A DNA stretch of 64,000 bases from Larix kaempferi. Taxonomy: Eukaryota > Streptophyta > Pinopsida > Pinales > Pinaceae. This document shows, in pieces, positions 22,735-36,306 of the stretch (positions are counted from its first letter, which is position 1; each line of letters starts with the position of its first letter). The stretch spans positions 5,432,001 through 5,496,000 of the forward strand of contig BSBM01000092.1 in the NCBI GenBank assembly GCA_027924585.1. Direction: 5' to 3'. A program made the translations under genes and the position numbers. A model generated the notes under the pieces. That model was not told the DNA's origin, did not search any database, and saw nothing but the letters and a program-made list of their open reading frames with translations.

Positions 22735-25700
22735 TTAAGAAGGGATTCCACTTCTGGTGATTTGAAAACTCCAATCTTTTCAGGAAAAAAAATTATGAAT
22801 ATTGGTCTCTAACTATGAAAGCTTTGTTCAGAGGTCAAGATATATGGGAAATAGTCCAACATGGTTATGCAGAACCAACAGATCTGATAGCATATAACAA
22901 TCTCACACAAGCTGAGAATGATGTCTTGAAGGAACAGAGGAAGAAAGATGGAAAGACATTCTTCCACATACATCAAGTAACACATGAATCCATACTCCCA
23001 AGAGTAGCAGTAGTGCAGTCGGCTAAGGAAGTGTGGGAAACACTAGAAACTTCCTATCAAGGCTTAAACAAGGTAAAGACTGCAAAACTTCAAATTCTTA
23101 GAAGAGATTTTGAATCTTTGTCAATGAAAGATACTGAGTTAGTAGACTCATTCTATACTCGTGTTATTGGTCTAGTTAATCAAATAAAGTCTCATGGAGA
23201 AAATCTAGGTGACCAAAGAGTTGTTGAAAAAGTTCTTAGAGTTCTTCCAAAGAAATTTGAATCCTTAGTTGTGACCCCGGAGGAAAAAAAGATCTCTCCC
23301 AATTTACTATTGATGAGTTGTAAGCCTCATTACTCAATCATGAACATAGAATAAATGGTTTAAATACATCACTGGAAGGTGCATTCATAGCACAGTCATC
23401 CATAAGTCGTGGAAGAGGTAGAGGAAGATCAAACTCTAGAGGCATAGAAAGAAGTTCTTTCAAAGGAGGTCGCAGCAGCAGCCTTGCACATGTCGCTGGA
23501 AGAGGTCAGAATCATATCCCCAATCAGCCATGTGGATAAAGGTATGATAAATAAAAATTCAATGTCGTTACTGTAAGAAGTATGGACACTTCGCATATGA
23601 ATGCAAGAAGAAGCAGTATGACCAAGGAAAGCAAGGCCAAACATAGTCAAGCAACAACAACACTTCAAACAACTCACTGTTCTTAGCATGTGCATCACCA
23701 CTTGAATGCAATGCTGTCCAAGAAAGTCCAAATGACATATGGTATTTAGACTCAAGCTGTAGAAATCACATGACTGATAATTTAAATTTATTTTCTAGTC
23801 TAGATAAATCAATTCAAACTGATGTCACACTTGGAAACAATATCCAAGTCACTGTTTTTGGTAAGGGTACTATTGATATTCTAACCAAATAGGGGGAGCA
23901 TAAATTTATGCATGATGTTTATTATGTTCAAGGTTTGAAACATAATTTGATGAGGATTGGATAGTTGATGGAGAAAGGTTACAAAGTTCACATGATAGGA
24001 AAGCATTGTGTGATTAAAGACACATATCCAAGCAATCAGTTAATTGCCGAAGTGTAGATGACAAGCAATCGCTTGTTTCCTTTGAGGATAAGGCCAATCA
24101 TAAAAGGAAAAACAACTCAAGTTGTTCATGAAAGACAGAATGAAAATTTTGGAACTGCATTCAAAGCAGAAAGCAAAGGAGCAGATATTCACTGCGACAA
24201 GGAAGAAAAATACAGCGCAATGCAAGCTGCGTTTCAAACAGAAATAAAGGATGAATCCTGGTTATGGCACTTCAGATTTGGACATCTGAATTTTGGTGGG
24301 CTGAAGCTACTGCATATGAAGGTCATGGTGAAGGGATTGCCATTGATTGAAAAGCCAAAGAGAATTTGTGAATGATGTATTTTTGGAAAATAATACAAAG
24401 AGACTTTTCCAGTCAGAAAGTCATATAGAGCTCGCACACCACTTGAAATTGTGCACTCTGATATTTGTGGACCAATGCAAACACTGTCCATGGGAGGATG
24501 CACTTATCTTCTCACATTTATTGATGATTTCAGAATAAAAACATGGTTCTATTTTCTAAAACATAAATCTGATGCGTTTAGTTGTTTTCAGCAGTTCAAG
24601 GCACTTGTGGAGAAGCGGAGTGCTTACAGCATCAAGATCTTAAGAACAGATAGAGGTGGTGAGTATGTTTCAAATTATTTCTTAAATTTTTGTAAAAATC
24701 ATGGCATACAGAAGCAATTCACTGCACAATATACACCATAGCAGAATGGTATCGCAGAAAGAAGAACATAACCATTATGGAGATGGCGTGCAGTGTGTTG
24801 GCAGATATGCATATGTCAAATGAATAATGGGCTAAAGCAGTGGCAACTGCTGTATACATCATGAATCGATGCCTGACGAAGAGTGTGAAGAACAAAGTTT
24901 CACAGGAATCTTGGACAGGTATGCAACATAGTGTTTCGCATTTAAAAGTTTTTGGTTGTGTAGCATACGCGCATGTTCCAGATCAGCTAAGAAGAAAATT
25001 AGACAATAAAGGACATAAATGTATTTTTATTGGGTATTCTGAAGACACAAAGGCATACAAGTTATATAACCCTATCACAAGAAAAGTTATTATCAATCGA
25101 GATGTTCAGTTTGTAGAAAATGAAGCATGGGATGGAACTGTAGAGAAGAATGTGAAAATCGTGTCACATTTTGAACATGATGACATCGCAGAAGATGTGG
25201 TTGTGACTCCACATGTAAATCTGAACTACGCAGTTCCGTCTACTCCCAGGACTGCGCAACATGTTTCAGCACAAATAACTTCAACACAAGTCACCGTTCA
25301 AGCTACTCCGATAAGCACATCAAGTGCACAACAAACTCCATCAAGTAGTTTGCGCAGTTCGACACCAATAACTCCACCAAAGACAAGAATTCTGCGTGAG
25401 ATATATGAGACTGGTACACCTAATTCATTCTCTGTTTTTGCATTATTTTCTCAAGTTAATGATCCTCTAACATTTGAAAAAGTTGTTGAAGATAAGGTTT
25501 GGGCACAAGCCATGGATGAAGAAATAGAATGCATTGAGAAGAATCAAACATGGGAACTAGTTGATGTTCCTAAGGACAAGGATGTGATAAGCGTGAAATT
25601 GATTTATAAGACTAAGCAAGATGCTGATGGAAATGTGCAGAAGCACAAGGAAAAATTAGTAGCAAGAGGATTCACACAGCAACCTGGCATAGACTTCAAT

Positions 25701-26990
25701 GAAACCTTTGCACCTGTAGCTCGAATGGACACTATCAGGACAGTTTTGGCCATCGCAGCACATAAGACATGGCATGTTTATCAAATGGATGTTAACTCTG
25801 CATTTTTAAATGGTTATTTGGAAGAGAAAGTATATGTGGAGAAACCACAAGGATACGAAGTTTCAGGACAAGGACACAGAGTATACAAGCTGAAAAAGGT
25901 GCTCTATGGTCTGAAGCAAGCTCGTAGAGCTTGGTACAGTCGAATTGACTCTTACCTCATTCAGAATAGATTTCACAGAAGTGAATGTGAGCCAAAACTG
26001 TACACAAAAATCAACCAACAAGGTAATAAGCTAATTGTCTGCCTGTATGTAGATGATTTAATATTTACTAGTGATTTTGGCATAGAAGAATTTAGATCAG
26101 TCATGGAAAGTGAATTCAAAATGACTAAATTGGGGCTTATGAAGTATTTTCTGGGCATTGAAGTCCAATAGTTTGAAAAAGACATATTTATATCTCAGTC
26201 GAAGTATGCAAGTGATGTCTTGAACAGATTTAAGATGTCAAATTGCAAAACAGCTCCAACACCAGTGATAACAAGTTTGAAATTAAGCAAGGATGATGAT
26301 AGATCCGATGTAGATCCTATGTTGTTTAAAAGGCTTGTTGGTAGCCTTATGTATCTTACAGCGACAAGGCCAGATACCATGTATGGAGTCAGCTTAATCT
26401 CAAGATTCATGGAGTCACCAAAATAATCTCATTGGCAAGCAGGTAAAAGAATTCTGAGGTATGTAAGTGGAACAAAAGACTTTGGTATTTTGTATTCAAC
26501 CTCAAAAAAATTGAAACTCATTGGATACACTGACAGCGACAATGGAGGCGGCATGGATGATAGAAAAAGCACATATGGGAATACATTTCATGTAGGAACA
26601 AGTGTTGTATCATGGGCTTCAAAGAAACAACCCATAGTAACTCTTTCTTCAGCAGAAGCAGAGTATGTCGCAGCTACAATCGTTGCATGTCAAGCCGTTT
26701 GGATGCGGAGGATGTTAAGTGATCTGTCACAAAACCAGCAAGAACCCATATTCATTTACTGCGACAACAATTCAGCTATCGCACTATCAAAGAATCATGT
26801 GTTTCATAAGAGAACCAAGCACATCGACACAAGGTATCATTTTATCAGAGAATTGATAAACAACAAAGAAATCTGTTTAGAATTTTGCAGGTCTAAAGAT
26901 CAAGTAGCAGATATCTTTACCAAACCATTGGCAAAATACCCATTCCAATATCTGCGAAGTTGTTTAGGAGTGACAAGTTCTGCACAGTGA
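22735..26990 (+). pseudogene. gag-pol: copia C gag-pol (lightly decayed)
   Basis: Gag begins around 22735 without a clear ATG; AGG stands where one might be expected, and a poly-A run near 22785 shifts the frame. It then reads NYEYWSLTMKALFRGQDIWE and an open frame to 23354. An intact CCHC knuckle lies at 23563-23604. The protease reads LDSSCRNHMT in place of DSG. Integrase has HSDICGPM, LRTDRGGEY and QNGIAERR, so all three acidic residues are present. A 443-codon open stretch (24840-26171) covers the integrase end and RT with YVDD at 26046-26057. After one TAG at 26169-26171, RNase H continues to TGA 26990 (SSAEAEYVAAT, KHIDTRYHFIREL, DIFTKPLAK). About ten stops in total make it inactive. 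Confidence 0.92.
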
Positions 26991-27072
26991 ACTTCGTCAT
27001 ACACAGAGCATGTTTCAGTTCTGAAACATGTTGTAAAATTTTAATTTTGTTTTATGATCCCCATCCGCTCAT

Positions 27073-27085
27073 AATTAAGGGGGAG
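27073..27085 (+). promoter_or_regulatory. copia C polypurine tract
   Basis: AATTAAGGGGGAG directly precedes the 3' LTR. Confidence 0.8.
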
Positions 27086-27662
27086 TGTTGGAAAATATGT
27101 ATTTATGAGATGATCGCATATCTACTGCACCGGGTCTGTCAATCATCCTGTCAGTCATTTTGTGTCAGTACACAGAGACTGAAATATCAGTCTGTCAATA
27201 AGTTCGCAGCCAATCCGACACACGTCAAGTTTGTAGTTAATGAAACCGCATTTGTAATCCGCATATCTAGAATCCTTAGGTAGAAATTAATTACTGTGTT
27301 TAATGCAACCCTGTAGCTTCACCTTGAAGCGATCTTAAGTCGGTTGTTATGAAAGTCTATAAGTAGAAGCAAATAGTTAAAACTTTGTGAGAGATGTGAA
27401 GAGGAGAAGAGTATTTGTGAAGTCCGTGAAGTAATGTATTGCGAAGTTAACTGCACATCACTGCGAAGTTCTACTGCATTGTAAAAAGTTGAAATTTGCG
27501 CAGTTAATCTGCGAAGTTAATTCTTAGTGAAGCAAGTGTTCCGCAAAGTAAAATTTGGGGTTCCATATTGTATGATCAACGGAGTCTGAAGTGAAGAAAA
27601 AGAAGGTATTCATCTACTGCGCAGTTAAATCTTATTTATTACGCGGTGTGCTTTTCCCTTGA
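27086..27662 (+). repeat. copia C 3' LTR
   Basis: 577 bp from TGTTGGAAAATATG to TTCCCTTGA, followed by AGGAA (27663-27667). Confidence 0.92.
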
Positions 27663-27667
27663 AGGAA

Positions 27668-29635
27668 GCATAGTAAAGGAGAAGGCCATGTGTGTAACAA
27701 TTCAAATTTAACTTCAAAATTATACATAGAATTTTTATTTTTGTATAAGCAATGTATTCATTATGCAGCATCTCGTTCGTCATAACATCAATATGTAATA
27801 TGTATGATTGTACAGAGTGATTCAATCTCTTTCATTTTCCTTATTATTATCTAGGACCTTACTCGTGTAATCATCCTATTTATAAAATTTCTTTTTAATT
27901 CTAATAGGATATAATTTTACTTATATTTTAAACTATCATTAATATAAGACCTAGGGATCCCTTCAACAAAGATCTCCTAGTAATGAACTTAATTAAACAT
28001 ATCCTAAAGGCATGAGTTTAATGAATGATGAAGCATGTGAATACAATGAGTTTTTACCCATGCTAACAATGCAACGATTGCTTAGCTACGGATATAAGCT
28101 ACCAGATAACCTTTATTTGTATCAACCTTTGTATTAATTTCATTCATGCTTTAATGGTTAATGAGTAACTTTGATAATTAATAGAATGATTCTCTTTTTG
28201 GCGGTGAAGGGCTACGCGGTGGTGGCTTACTTAACAAATCCTGCTAAAGCATAGTTTATAAAATTTGCAGGTGTTAAGCTCGGGCTGTTTCACATGAAGT
28301 GATTTCCTAGCAGTCCAGCACCATAGCAGGAGAAGGACGCGTAGTGTTCATGCGTGAAGGCTCCACTTGGAATTTCTCTTTAATACCCTGTAATGGCATC
28401 GTGAAAAGTGAAGAGGAGGGTTTTTCCTTTGGAAAGACAAGTCTGGAAGCTTCATTTGTTTTTCCTTATCGTTTGGCTCTGCTCTATGTGACTATGGCAG
28501 AGCTTGAGGTTTTCATCTCGGGTTAACCCTGACGCTCAGTCGCCTCTTCACTCGGTAATGTTTGCATTCTTCAAGTTTTGTTTGTTATTATTATTTATAA
28601 CTTTATGCTTGTAACAAACTTGTTTACAATTACGATTGTGGTTATTTCTCCTATAGGTGATGGTTGTCCCCGATGATTGTGGGGTAAGCTTAATCGAGGA
28701 TTGACAAAGGCGTTCGACCCGATAATCCTAGTACCGCAACTCATTTACCCTCCCTGGAGGAGTTCAGAGGGTTAAAACCCTCATGCATGTTGCAGAGTAT
28801 TGGTTTTCTTAAAGGTTTAACTTGTAAGGCTTTAGGACTTCAGTCCTGTAAGCGTGAGTTGGATGTATATTTTCTTTAAGGGTTTGAATGCCCAAGTATG
28901 TGATTTGTGAGATTCATTTGATGCCTTAGGTTTCTTCCTTGATTAATAAAATAATGAGACTAAAGGTATGTCCCATTTTTGGTTTTATATGAACAAATGT
29001 GGTATATAACTCCGTCTATATTTCACACAGATTTAATCATGTACATTTTTGGTTTTTGGTTTCATTTATTTAAGGATAAGTTGTTCTTATTTGATATACA
29101 TCTTAGGTTAGTTTTGTTTTTGCATATTTTTCATTTGATAGGTTTTTATTTTGCAATTTTTCAAAGTTTGCTAGGTTGCCTTTAATTGGTTTGCTTGTTT
29201 AACATTCTCAATATGGGTGTTGTAAATAAATAATATTATAATGGAACATTGCTTGGTGTAGATATGTTTCTTTCTTAATAAATCTGATATCTTTAAGGGG
29301 AACTATTTTAAGGAGTTTCTTGTTGTATCAAATATCCTTACTGTGACGAAATCACTCTTAGTCTTGAAACATTTCTTACGAAATTGACCAATCAGTCAGT
29401 TGAACTCTTGATTATTATTCTCAGATTTTATCTTGTGATTGATATTATTAGCTAGGAAAAGTTCACTCGTGGAGAAGTTTTTCTCTTAGAATTTTTTCAA
29501 TCGGTTACATTAGCCATCATTAGGCCTTCCATGCTACTTGAGGAGTATTATTTCCAATTATTTTTCCCATAAATTAGACAAGTTTTTATTTTTATTTTTT
29601 TTTAAATTTAATTATTTAAGGCCTTGGTTGGAGAA
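27668..29635. other. intergenic, no gene recognised
   Basis: Mostly AT-rich. A GC-richer island at 28230-28560 is followed by a possible GT-AG pair (about 28555 to 28658) and a second richer stretch to 28800. Neither part encodes a recognisable protein. An AATAAA lies near 28945. It could be a decayed non-coding exon pair or an old LTR. Confidence 0.4.
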
Positions 29636-30150
29636 TGGGAGGTCTCTCCATGGATTCGACCTATCATGATCATAATAAGTTCTACTGGAATAACATCACC
29701 AATATCTGGCCACCAAACTAGGGTGATGAATCTTGGTTATCTGATCAGAAGGAAGAAGGTCTCTCTATCGAGCTGATCTTTTCAATTTCGGAAGTTCTTA
29801 TGAATGATGATGCCATCAACTATTAACCAATATAGGGAAGTAGTCTTCAACTGATGTCCTCATCAATATAATTTTTCATTATAAAACATCAATTATTCAA
29901 AGGGGTTAACTAAGGAATAGGAGGTCTCATTGTGAGTTGACCTGCTCATGACCACGAGTTCTGTTAGACTAACATTGTTGATATCTAACTACCATGCCAA
30001 GGTAGTGTCTCTTGATTCAAAAGATAGGGGGACATGGGGTCTCATCACGAGCCAGCCTGCTCACTTCTAGTAGTGCTTGTGAATGACATTGTCGTCATGT
30101 AGTTACCACGCTAGGGCAGTAGTCCTTAGTTAATGCCTTTATAATCATAT
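29636..30150. repeat. degenerate tandem repeat, about four units of 110-160 bp
   Basis: Four units begin near 29639, 29756, 29919 and 30027 with GGAGGTCTC or a variant. Each continues with a GAGC/GAGTTGACCTGCTCATGACC-like block, a TTCT block, a CATCA/CGTCAT block, and ends with a CTAGGGTAGTAGTC-like block. Divergence between units is high. No protein is encoded, and the origin is unknown. Confidence 0.6.
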
Positions 30151-33100
30151 TGGTTAATAAAAAAAATGATGATGATGGAAAAATCAGAGAATAAGAAAAA
30201 CAAATTTTATCTTTTAGTTATTCATGTCTAATGGATGGGGAATTTATCTAGATATCTTCTTAAGGTATGGAGGTCGTATCCTTATGCTTATGTTTATCTG
30301 ATTATATTTAATTGTTGAGAAAGCATTCTTGATAAGGTTTATTCGTTGCGCATATTTTTGAAAATCATTTATCTTTATGAAGTCTTTGAATAATAATCAA
30401 GATAATTCATTTGACTGCAACAATGTTAAATTCAAACCTTACTATATGGGCTAGTGACGAGAGGATGTCATGCAGTGTGAAATTTGATATTTCAAGAGTT
30501 CCTTATCATGTTTTCCAATGTCCATAATCATTAGGTAAACATAGAGAGATAACTGGTTCGCCCAACATGTTGCCATTTGTTGGCACCCCAACAACTCCCC
30601 CTTGATTTTTTTCAAATAAAGGATCCCCCAATAGAATTTTGTAAATATTTAATTATGGTTTTTATTTTATTTTGCTCGATTTGCTAGGTGATTTCATGGT
30701 TTTCTTCCCTTGTTCTCCCACTCTTTACGATCAGGGTATTTTTTAAGGATTAAAAAGGTATGCTAAAGTGTAGTATTCTAGGCGATTATTTTGAAATGAA
30801 AAAAATATAAATATAGATTGGTAGGCGAATATTAAATATGAAACATACAATTTACTACCGAAACTTGTAAATTTTGGCGAATATTATGATAAAAAACATA
30901 TTTTATGTAAATATAAGCGACATTAGAGACTAAAAATGACTAAATAGCGAATTTATTTTTTGAAAAAAGGCCCAAAAAATTGCCAATTGGCAAAATTTCG
31001 CCCCTAGTTTATGATGCTTGTTCTTTGGCTTGGTTGGTGATTTTGGTCATTTGTTCCCTCTCGTGTTCTTGGTTACGCAACAACACTTGCATGCCTTCAT
31101 TTGAACTTATCCAAATTGATTGTATGCCTTGTTATAAAGGAATTTGATTATCTTCAATTTTTTATAATCCCACCAATTTTCAGTTTTAATCCATCGATGA
31201 AAATTTCTGGTATTTTGGCGGGTCATAATAAATTAACTAAAAAATATTTTTTATGATTTTTCATCCTCATCTTAAAAGAATGTATATCAAAGGATGGAAC
31301 CATGCTTTTAGTTTGGACTTTGAGCAATCCAATAAATTTTACAAACCTTTAATTTTTAATAAGAAATTTTCCTTTTCTAAAATTTTAGGGCAAATTTAAT
31401 AATTGAGGTTTGTAGATCAAACTTGATTTATGTCTCCGAAACATATAAATTTAAAGAAAGTTGATTATCTTTTATTTAAAGCAAGTCATTAATTTATAAT
31501 CTTTCACTTATTCCATTTAACAAAACAATTAAAACCCTATGTTTTTATAAGTCCATCATTAACACATATCAACATATATCATGTGATTCAAATTAACTTA
31601 ACAAGGTGTCACATAATGAATATCTTTTCAATTGATATTTGAAAATCCTCTTTACTTTTACTTTTGTGCAAAATGACCAACACACATAATCTTTATATAT
31701 ATAATTTTTATTATATATATGTTTTGCATAAAATATTAATTAAATTCTTTAATCTTTTTGACATGATCTAAATGACACCTTAAATTTTTTTAACGTGATA
31801 TATATAAAAAGTCATCTTAATTTTCCAAAATCTCATATCTTTTACATACCTTAAATTAATCACATTAGAATTAATTTACATTGATTTGCGAAAAAGTTCT
31901 TAAACAATCTGTTTTCAATTACAATTTAAGAATCTTGAATTATTTTTTGGAATTAAATAAAAAAGGATCATTATTTTATTGATTTTGGAAATATTTATGA
32001 ATACATTTTTATTGTTTGTTTTACTTGGACTTATAAATGAATGTATTTTACAATATAAAATCAAGTGCCAATATTAAAGGAAGTGTGCTTCACTTCTATA
32101 AAACGGATTATTCTTTTGGGCATCGTTTTGGATATATGGAATAGTTTTTTAATTTTAGTTTCGATGCGAAGTGTACATCTTCGATTTTAAAGAGACGCAT
32201 TGACAATTGCCATTAATACTCCAAAATAATTATGATTTTAACTACAGTCAAAATGCTTTTGATCAATAATGGATTCCTTTCAAAGTTAAGATATTACGTC
32301 TATTTTGGGAAGTGGATGAAGTAACCGTTTGTTTTGATTTTCCTTGCGGTCACCGTTCAAATTTGAACCCTTCCTAGCACTTCCAAAGGGTTTTGGCCCT
32401 TACTAAAAGTGTAAAGTTAAAATTGCTTTTGAAAAAAAATTAAAATCCGAGTTTTATTCTTCTAATAGGAAGGACATAATTTATATCAACATTTCAAAAG
32501 AAGGGAAACATTTGAAATTACCCATCCATATAAATTTCAATTTATATGTTGAAATTCTTATTCTATAAAATTCGACTCGTCATTCAAAATATTGAAAATA
32601 TCATAAATTATAATCATTCACTCACTCATGTCATGCACTCACTGCTTAGCTTTGCAAGGTGACAAGAGATCACTGACAACTACGAGGTACTAGCCACTGG
32701 TATTTGACTTTGAATCCCAACTCACTTCGGGCTAAGATCTAAGGTGTGACAATGTGTCAATGACTATGGCTATAATAATAGAACCACTACTAGGCCCAAA
32801 ACAAGGCTGAAACATTGTGCCTACTACCTATGTGAACCTGGATACCAATGTCCACTAGTTTTTCGTCAAAATGAAATTCAAATTTCCCCTTTGATGAGTC
32901 CTCCTCTACAAGACTTCATTTATTGCATGAATGTCACATACTCACGACAACTCTAAACAACACTCAATGGCATGCAACTAGAACCACAAACCAAGCTGAG
33001 GTTGATTTATGCATTGATATAGAGAGGTGGCACTAGGCACACAATATGGAGAAACAATGAGTTAGAAAAAACATTTGGACCAAAGTACCACAATGGTTAT

Positions 33101-35476
33101 TAATAAAATTAAAAAAAAACAATTTTTGGCTCAGGAATTGTCTTTAGTTTGATGGGTGGCATGATCATGATCATGTAATCTCCCTCTGTCCTTCCAAAAA
33201 TATGTGGTTTCTCACCACGTTTCTCTTCGACACTCGCCACCAAAATACGTATAAAAATTACATGTCTCTACATCCTCTTCCATTTAAATCCTCATCGCAT
33301 AGTCATGACTAACGATTATTATGCATGCACATCCTCACCTTATAATATCAATTGGTTCAAGGCGCAGAGACAACCATAAATTATCAAATGTGTCAAGGTG
33401 CAAAGAATAAGAGACAACGATAAGTAAGTCTCATATTAAATTTACCATATCAGTCTTTAATTTTCTCTATCATCTGAGATTTGACACGTTGGATTGTTGT
33501 GATCTTCTTATAACTCCTTACCAATGTGACTGTAAGGCTTCTTTGATGGTGAAGTACATAATTTTAAGTCTTCTTCCTCATTATCATGCCTTTTGGTAAG
33601 AAAATAAGGAGGGAAGTGGCCCGCATTAGCATGGAAAATAGTTTCGACATAGAGCTAGATACATTAATTCTTTCATTAAATAACTTAAATTTCATGCCAG
33701 TGACTATGAATTCACCGAATTGTGGATTGGTAAAAAAGACATCAAATTTTAGAGTCTCGAGCTCTTAATTACTCATGTATCTAGAATTTTCGCAAATCGA
33801 GCCATTAACAAACTTCTTTTGTTGTTCTGGTTCAATTTAAAAGGTAGATTGTCGAGACTCAAACATGTAGCGAGTTGCAAGGCTCCAGTTGACTTAGGAT
33901 TGATTCCATTTCCCCTCCATCCCATACATGTATGTTGTCGCGACAAGTGTTGAACAACAAAATTCGATGCCCATGCCCTTATGATGCTAGTGTTGCTAAC
34001 TTGGTTGGTATGCATGATTATTTTTTAATGTTTTTTTGAGCTATGCATTGTTTTTTCTTAGGCTCCTAGTGTCCATCATTCTTACATCTCTCAAGCTTGG
34101 ATGGTTTCCCTCTCTCCGGTTTGAATTAAGGTTTTGGTTGGTTTTATATGTAGATTTTGGTTGTAGGTTTATTATAGCCTCATTTTGCTTAGTGGCTTCT
34201 TTTTGTACATAGTTAACAATAAGTAATTTTCTCAGCAGTATGCATAACATCATGTAGATGTCCCAATATGGTTAGTACATAGTCTAAGTAGTTTTTCTGT
34301 ATAATGAAGTGTGGTCTAACCTAGAAAAATACAACAAAATAGTTGTTATTTTAATGAACTGTAAAATTAATTTTACATATATGTCAAATTAATGTGTTCA
34401 AATTTGGTTTTATTGAAAATATAATATTTTATCATGTAGATATTCAAGAGTGCTCAATTGTTTAAGATTGTAAAGATTTGGATGGGAAATATTTGTGTTT
34501 TGCATTTTTTTGGGGGAAGGGCTTAGTTAATTTATACTTGTCAATTGAAGTACAATTATTTAAATTGCCCTTCATCTTTGAAGGGCTCCAAGAACAGATG
34601 CCCTTCCAATAAAAATTAATACCCACCCTTCAAATTTGATCACTGCTTGCAGCTTTCCGTCATTACTATTATTACACATCATTAGAGAAGAAGTTGAATA
34701 CTAATACATTACTATCATATGATTCTCTACCTAAATTGTTAAGAAGCTTGCTATTTATAAATTTCCAGATTAACAAAATTCATGTGAAAAGATGTGTTGG
34801 CATTCTATAAGAAACAAAATATCAGATTGCATTTAAAGAGCTTCACCAATGCATTAAGGAGAAGAATGCCACCATAGCTGCTGGACTCACAGAAAAGGGA
34901 AAAATGTGGATACAAATTTAAGAAAATGAAGATATTCTCGCCCAGAAGAAATTGTTACCAGATACACTCCACAGGGTATTGAACCAAGAAATGGTATCAG
35001 AGGCGCTGTGGGAACTGCAAACAGAGAATATAGCAAAAAAAAATGGAAGTATCGAAACTTCAAACACTCATACCATCATGTGGCCGATTTCTGCGGGCTA
35101 TTTGCTGTAGAATCGTAGGGTTTTTTTTGGCTGCTAGGTTTCATCGTTCTCCCTTGGAATGAGTGTTTTGGTTTTTACTTATTATTTTTTCACCAGTGTT
35201 TGGACTGTCGACTTGCACTATTTTCCTTCTGACTGTCTTGTGCCCTGTCCCGGTGTTGAACCTAGTACCAACCAGGTAAAAAAGTGGGAAGTTTGTTTTA
35301 TTTTTTGGGTGGGCTGTTTGTTTGATAAGAATTTTGTGTGTTTCTATTTGGTGGGGTTTTGTTGGTGGTGGTTATCGGTGTTTTTTTTTTCATTATTTAT
35401 CACTCCTTTTTCCGGTCTCTTCTGGAGCTGCCTCCTCTTCTCCCTCCTAGTTTTTTTAAGGGCTTTAGATGCTTGT
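30151..35476. other. long intergenic stretch, no gene recognised
   Basis: AT-rich, with only short ORFs unlike known proteins. It contains a stretch at 30779-31007 resembling 1036-1271, both with repeated GGCGAA and a terminal ATTTCGCCCCTA-like box. GC-richer unique-looking DNA lies at 32640-32960 and 33580-34020. The last 600 bp lead into the DUF4283-like ORF and may be its upstream untranslated sequence. Confidence 0.4.
30779..31007. repeat. dispersed repeat, second copy
   Basis: Shares with 1036-1271 a GGCGAA/GCGAAT motif repeated every 50-60 bp, a run of A before a short GGCCCA/TAGCCCA palindromic part, and an ending GCCCCTA. Similarity is partial and judged by eye. The first copy is at 1036-1271. 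Confidence 0.45.
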
Positions 35477-36301
35477 ATGGGGGCACGTGCTTCTGATGTG
35501 TCTTTTGGGGTTTATACAAACTTCCATGCCCATATTTCTTATGTTCCTTAGGTTTTGGGGACAGGGAATATTTCTCAGGGGAAGGAGTCGAGGAAGGAGT
35601 TCCTAGGGACTTTGGGAGCTAAGTCTCATGTCAAGCACTATCGTGAGAAGAGCAGGTATGGACTGGGTATTCAAAGGGGTGAATCTTTGGCCAGGGTAGG
35701 TCCTTTTCTCCAGTTTGAGAAGGAACGTAAGGGGAGACCCTTGTGTGTTCTCGGGAAGGATGTTACGATGGATTTAGTTTTGGCTCTGAGTACCCGTGCT
35801 CTAGTCGGTAAATTTGAATACATTCACTTAAAGCGTCCTTATATCCTTGCCTGGGTCCAAGAAAGGTGGAAGCCTTTAATAACTAAAATTCCGCAGGTTC
35901 TTATGCTTTCCAAAGGCTGGATCATGTTTTAGGTTCTCTCAAAGGAGGACCGTCAGGCCATTGAAGAAAGGTTTTGGGTGTATGGAAGGGGATCTCTTGT
36001 TCTTCAACGTTGGCATAATAGTTTTGATCCCCATATTGAATGCCTTCATAAGCGTCATTTATGGACGATTCTTCCTGGTTTCCCCTTACAATGTTGGAAT
36101 ATAATTGGTTTTATGGCGGTTGCTAATACCATAGGGCGTTTTATTCTCATGGAAGAGGACCAACTCTTCGGTCCTGAGCGTAATACCCCTCGTATGCTGC
36201 TCGAGTTGGAGGTGAGTGAAGGATTACCCAGTGAGTTAGATGTTGTATGGGATGGCGGCTCCTTCATACAATGTTTGGAATATTAGAGAATACCATTCCA
36301 T
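35477..36301 (+). pseudogene. gag-like ORF with DUF4283-type domain, first part (split by copia D)
   Basis: The reading frame from MGARASD (35477) has one TAG at 35549 and another near 35930. It encodes a basic N-terminus, then the pattern ALVGKFEYIHLKRPY, WVQERWKP, LSKGWIMF, SKEDRQAIEERFWVYGRGSLVLQRW, FDPHIECLHKRHLWTILPGFPLQCW. This matches the plant DUF4283 domain found in LINE ORF1-like and related zinc-knuckle proteins. A further TAG lies just before the zinc knuckle (LEY*RIPFH). The frame breaks at 36301 because copia D is inserted there, and it resumes in the same frame at 43472. Likely role in its parent element: RNA binding. No endonuclease or RT of a LINE was found. Confidence 0.7.
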
Positions 36302-36306
36302 TGCCA
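36302..36306. repeat. 5' target-site duplication of copia D (TGCCA)
   Basis: Exact match to 43472-43476; TGC is a zinc-knuckle Cys codon in the interrupted ORF. Confidence 0.92.

Larger units (their letters stand above)
22085..27662 (+). mobile_element. complete Ty1/copia element C (5,578 bp)
   Basis: The LTRs are about 592 and 577 bp, both starting TGTTGGAAAATATG and both ending TTCCCTTGA, so the termini are TG...GA instead of TG...CA. The PBS, polypurine tract and all copia domains are present in order, flanked by AGGAA duplications. By eye the two LTRs differ at several percent of positions and by one 15-bp indel, so the insertion is not recent. Integrase, RT and RNase H are better preserved than in A, B or D. 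Confidence 0.93.

Noticed and set aside
35159-35551. 130-codon ORF rich in Phe, Trp and Leu, like a membrane protein
   Set aside because: It comes from T-rich DNA, its composition is that of random T-rich translation, and no family pattern is visible. It leads in frame into the DUF4283-like ORF but the upstream part is probably not coding.
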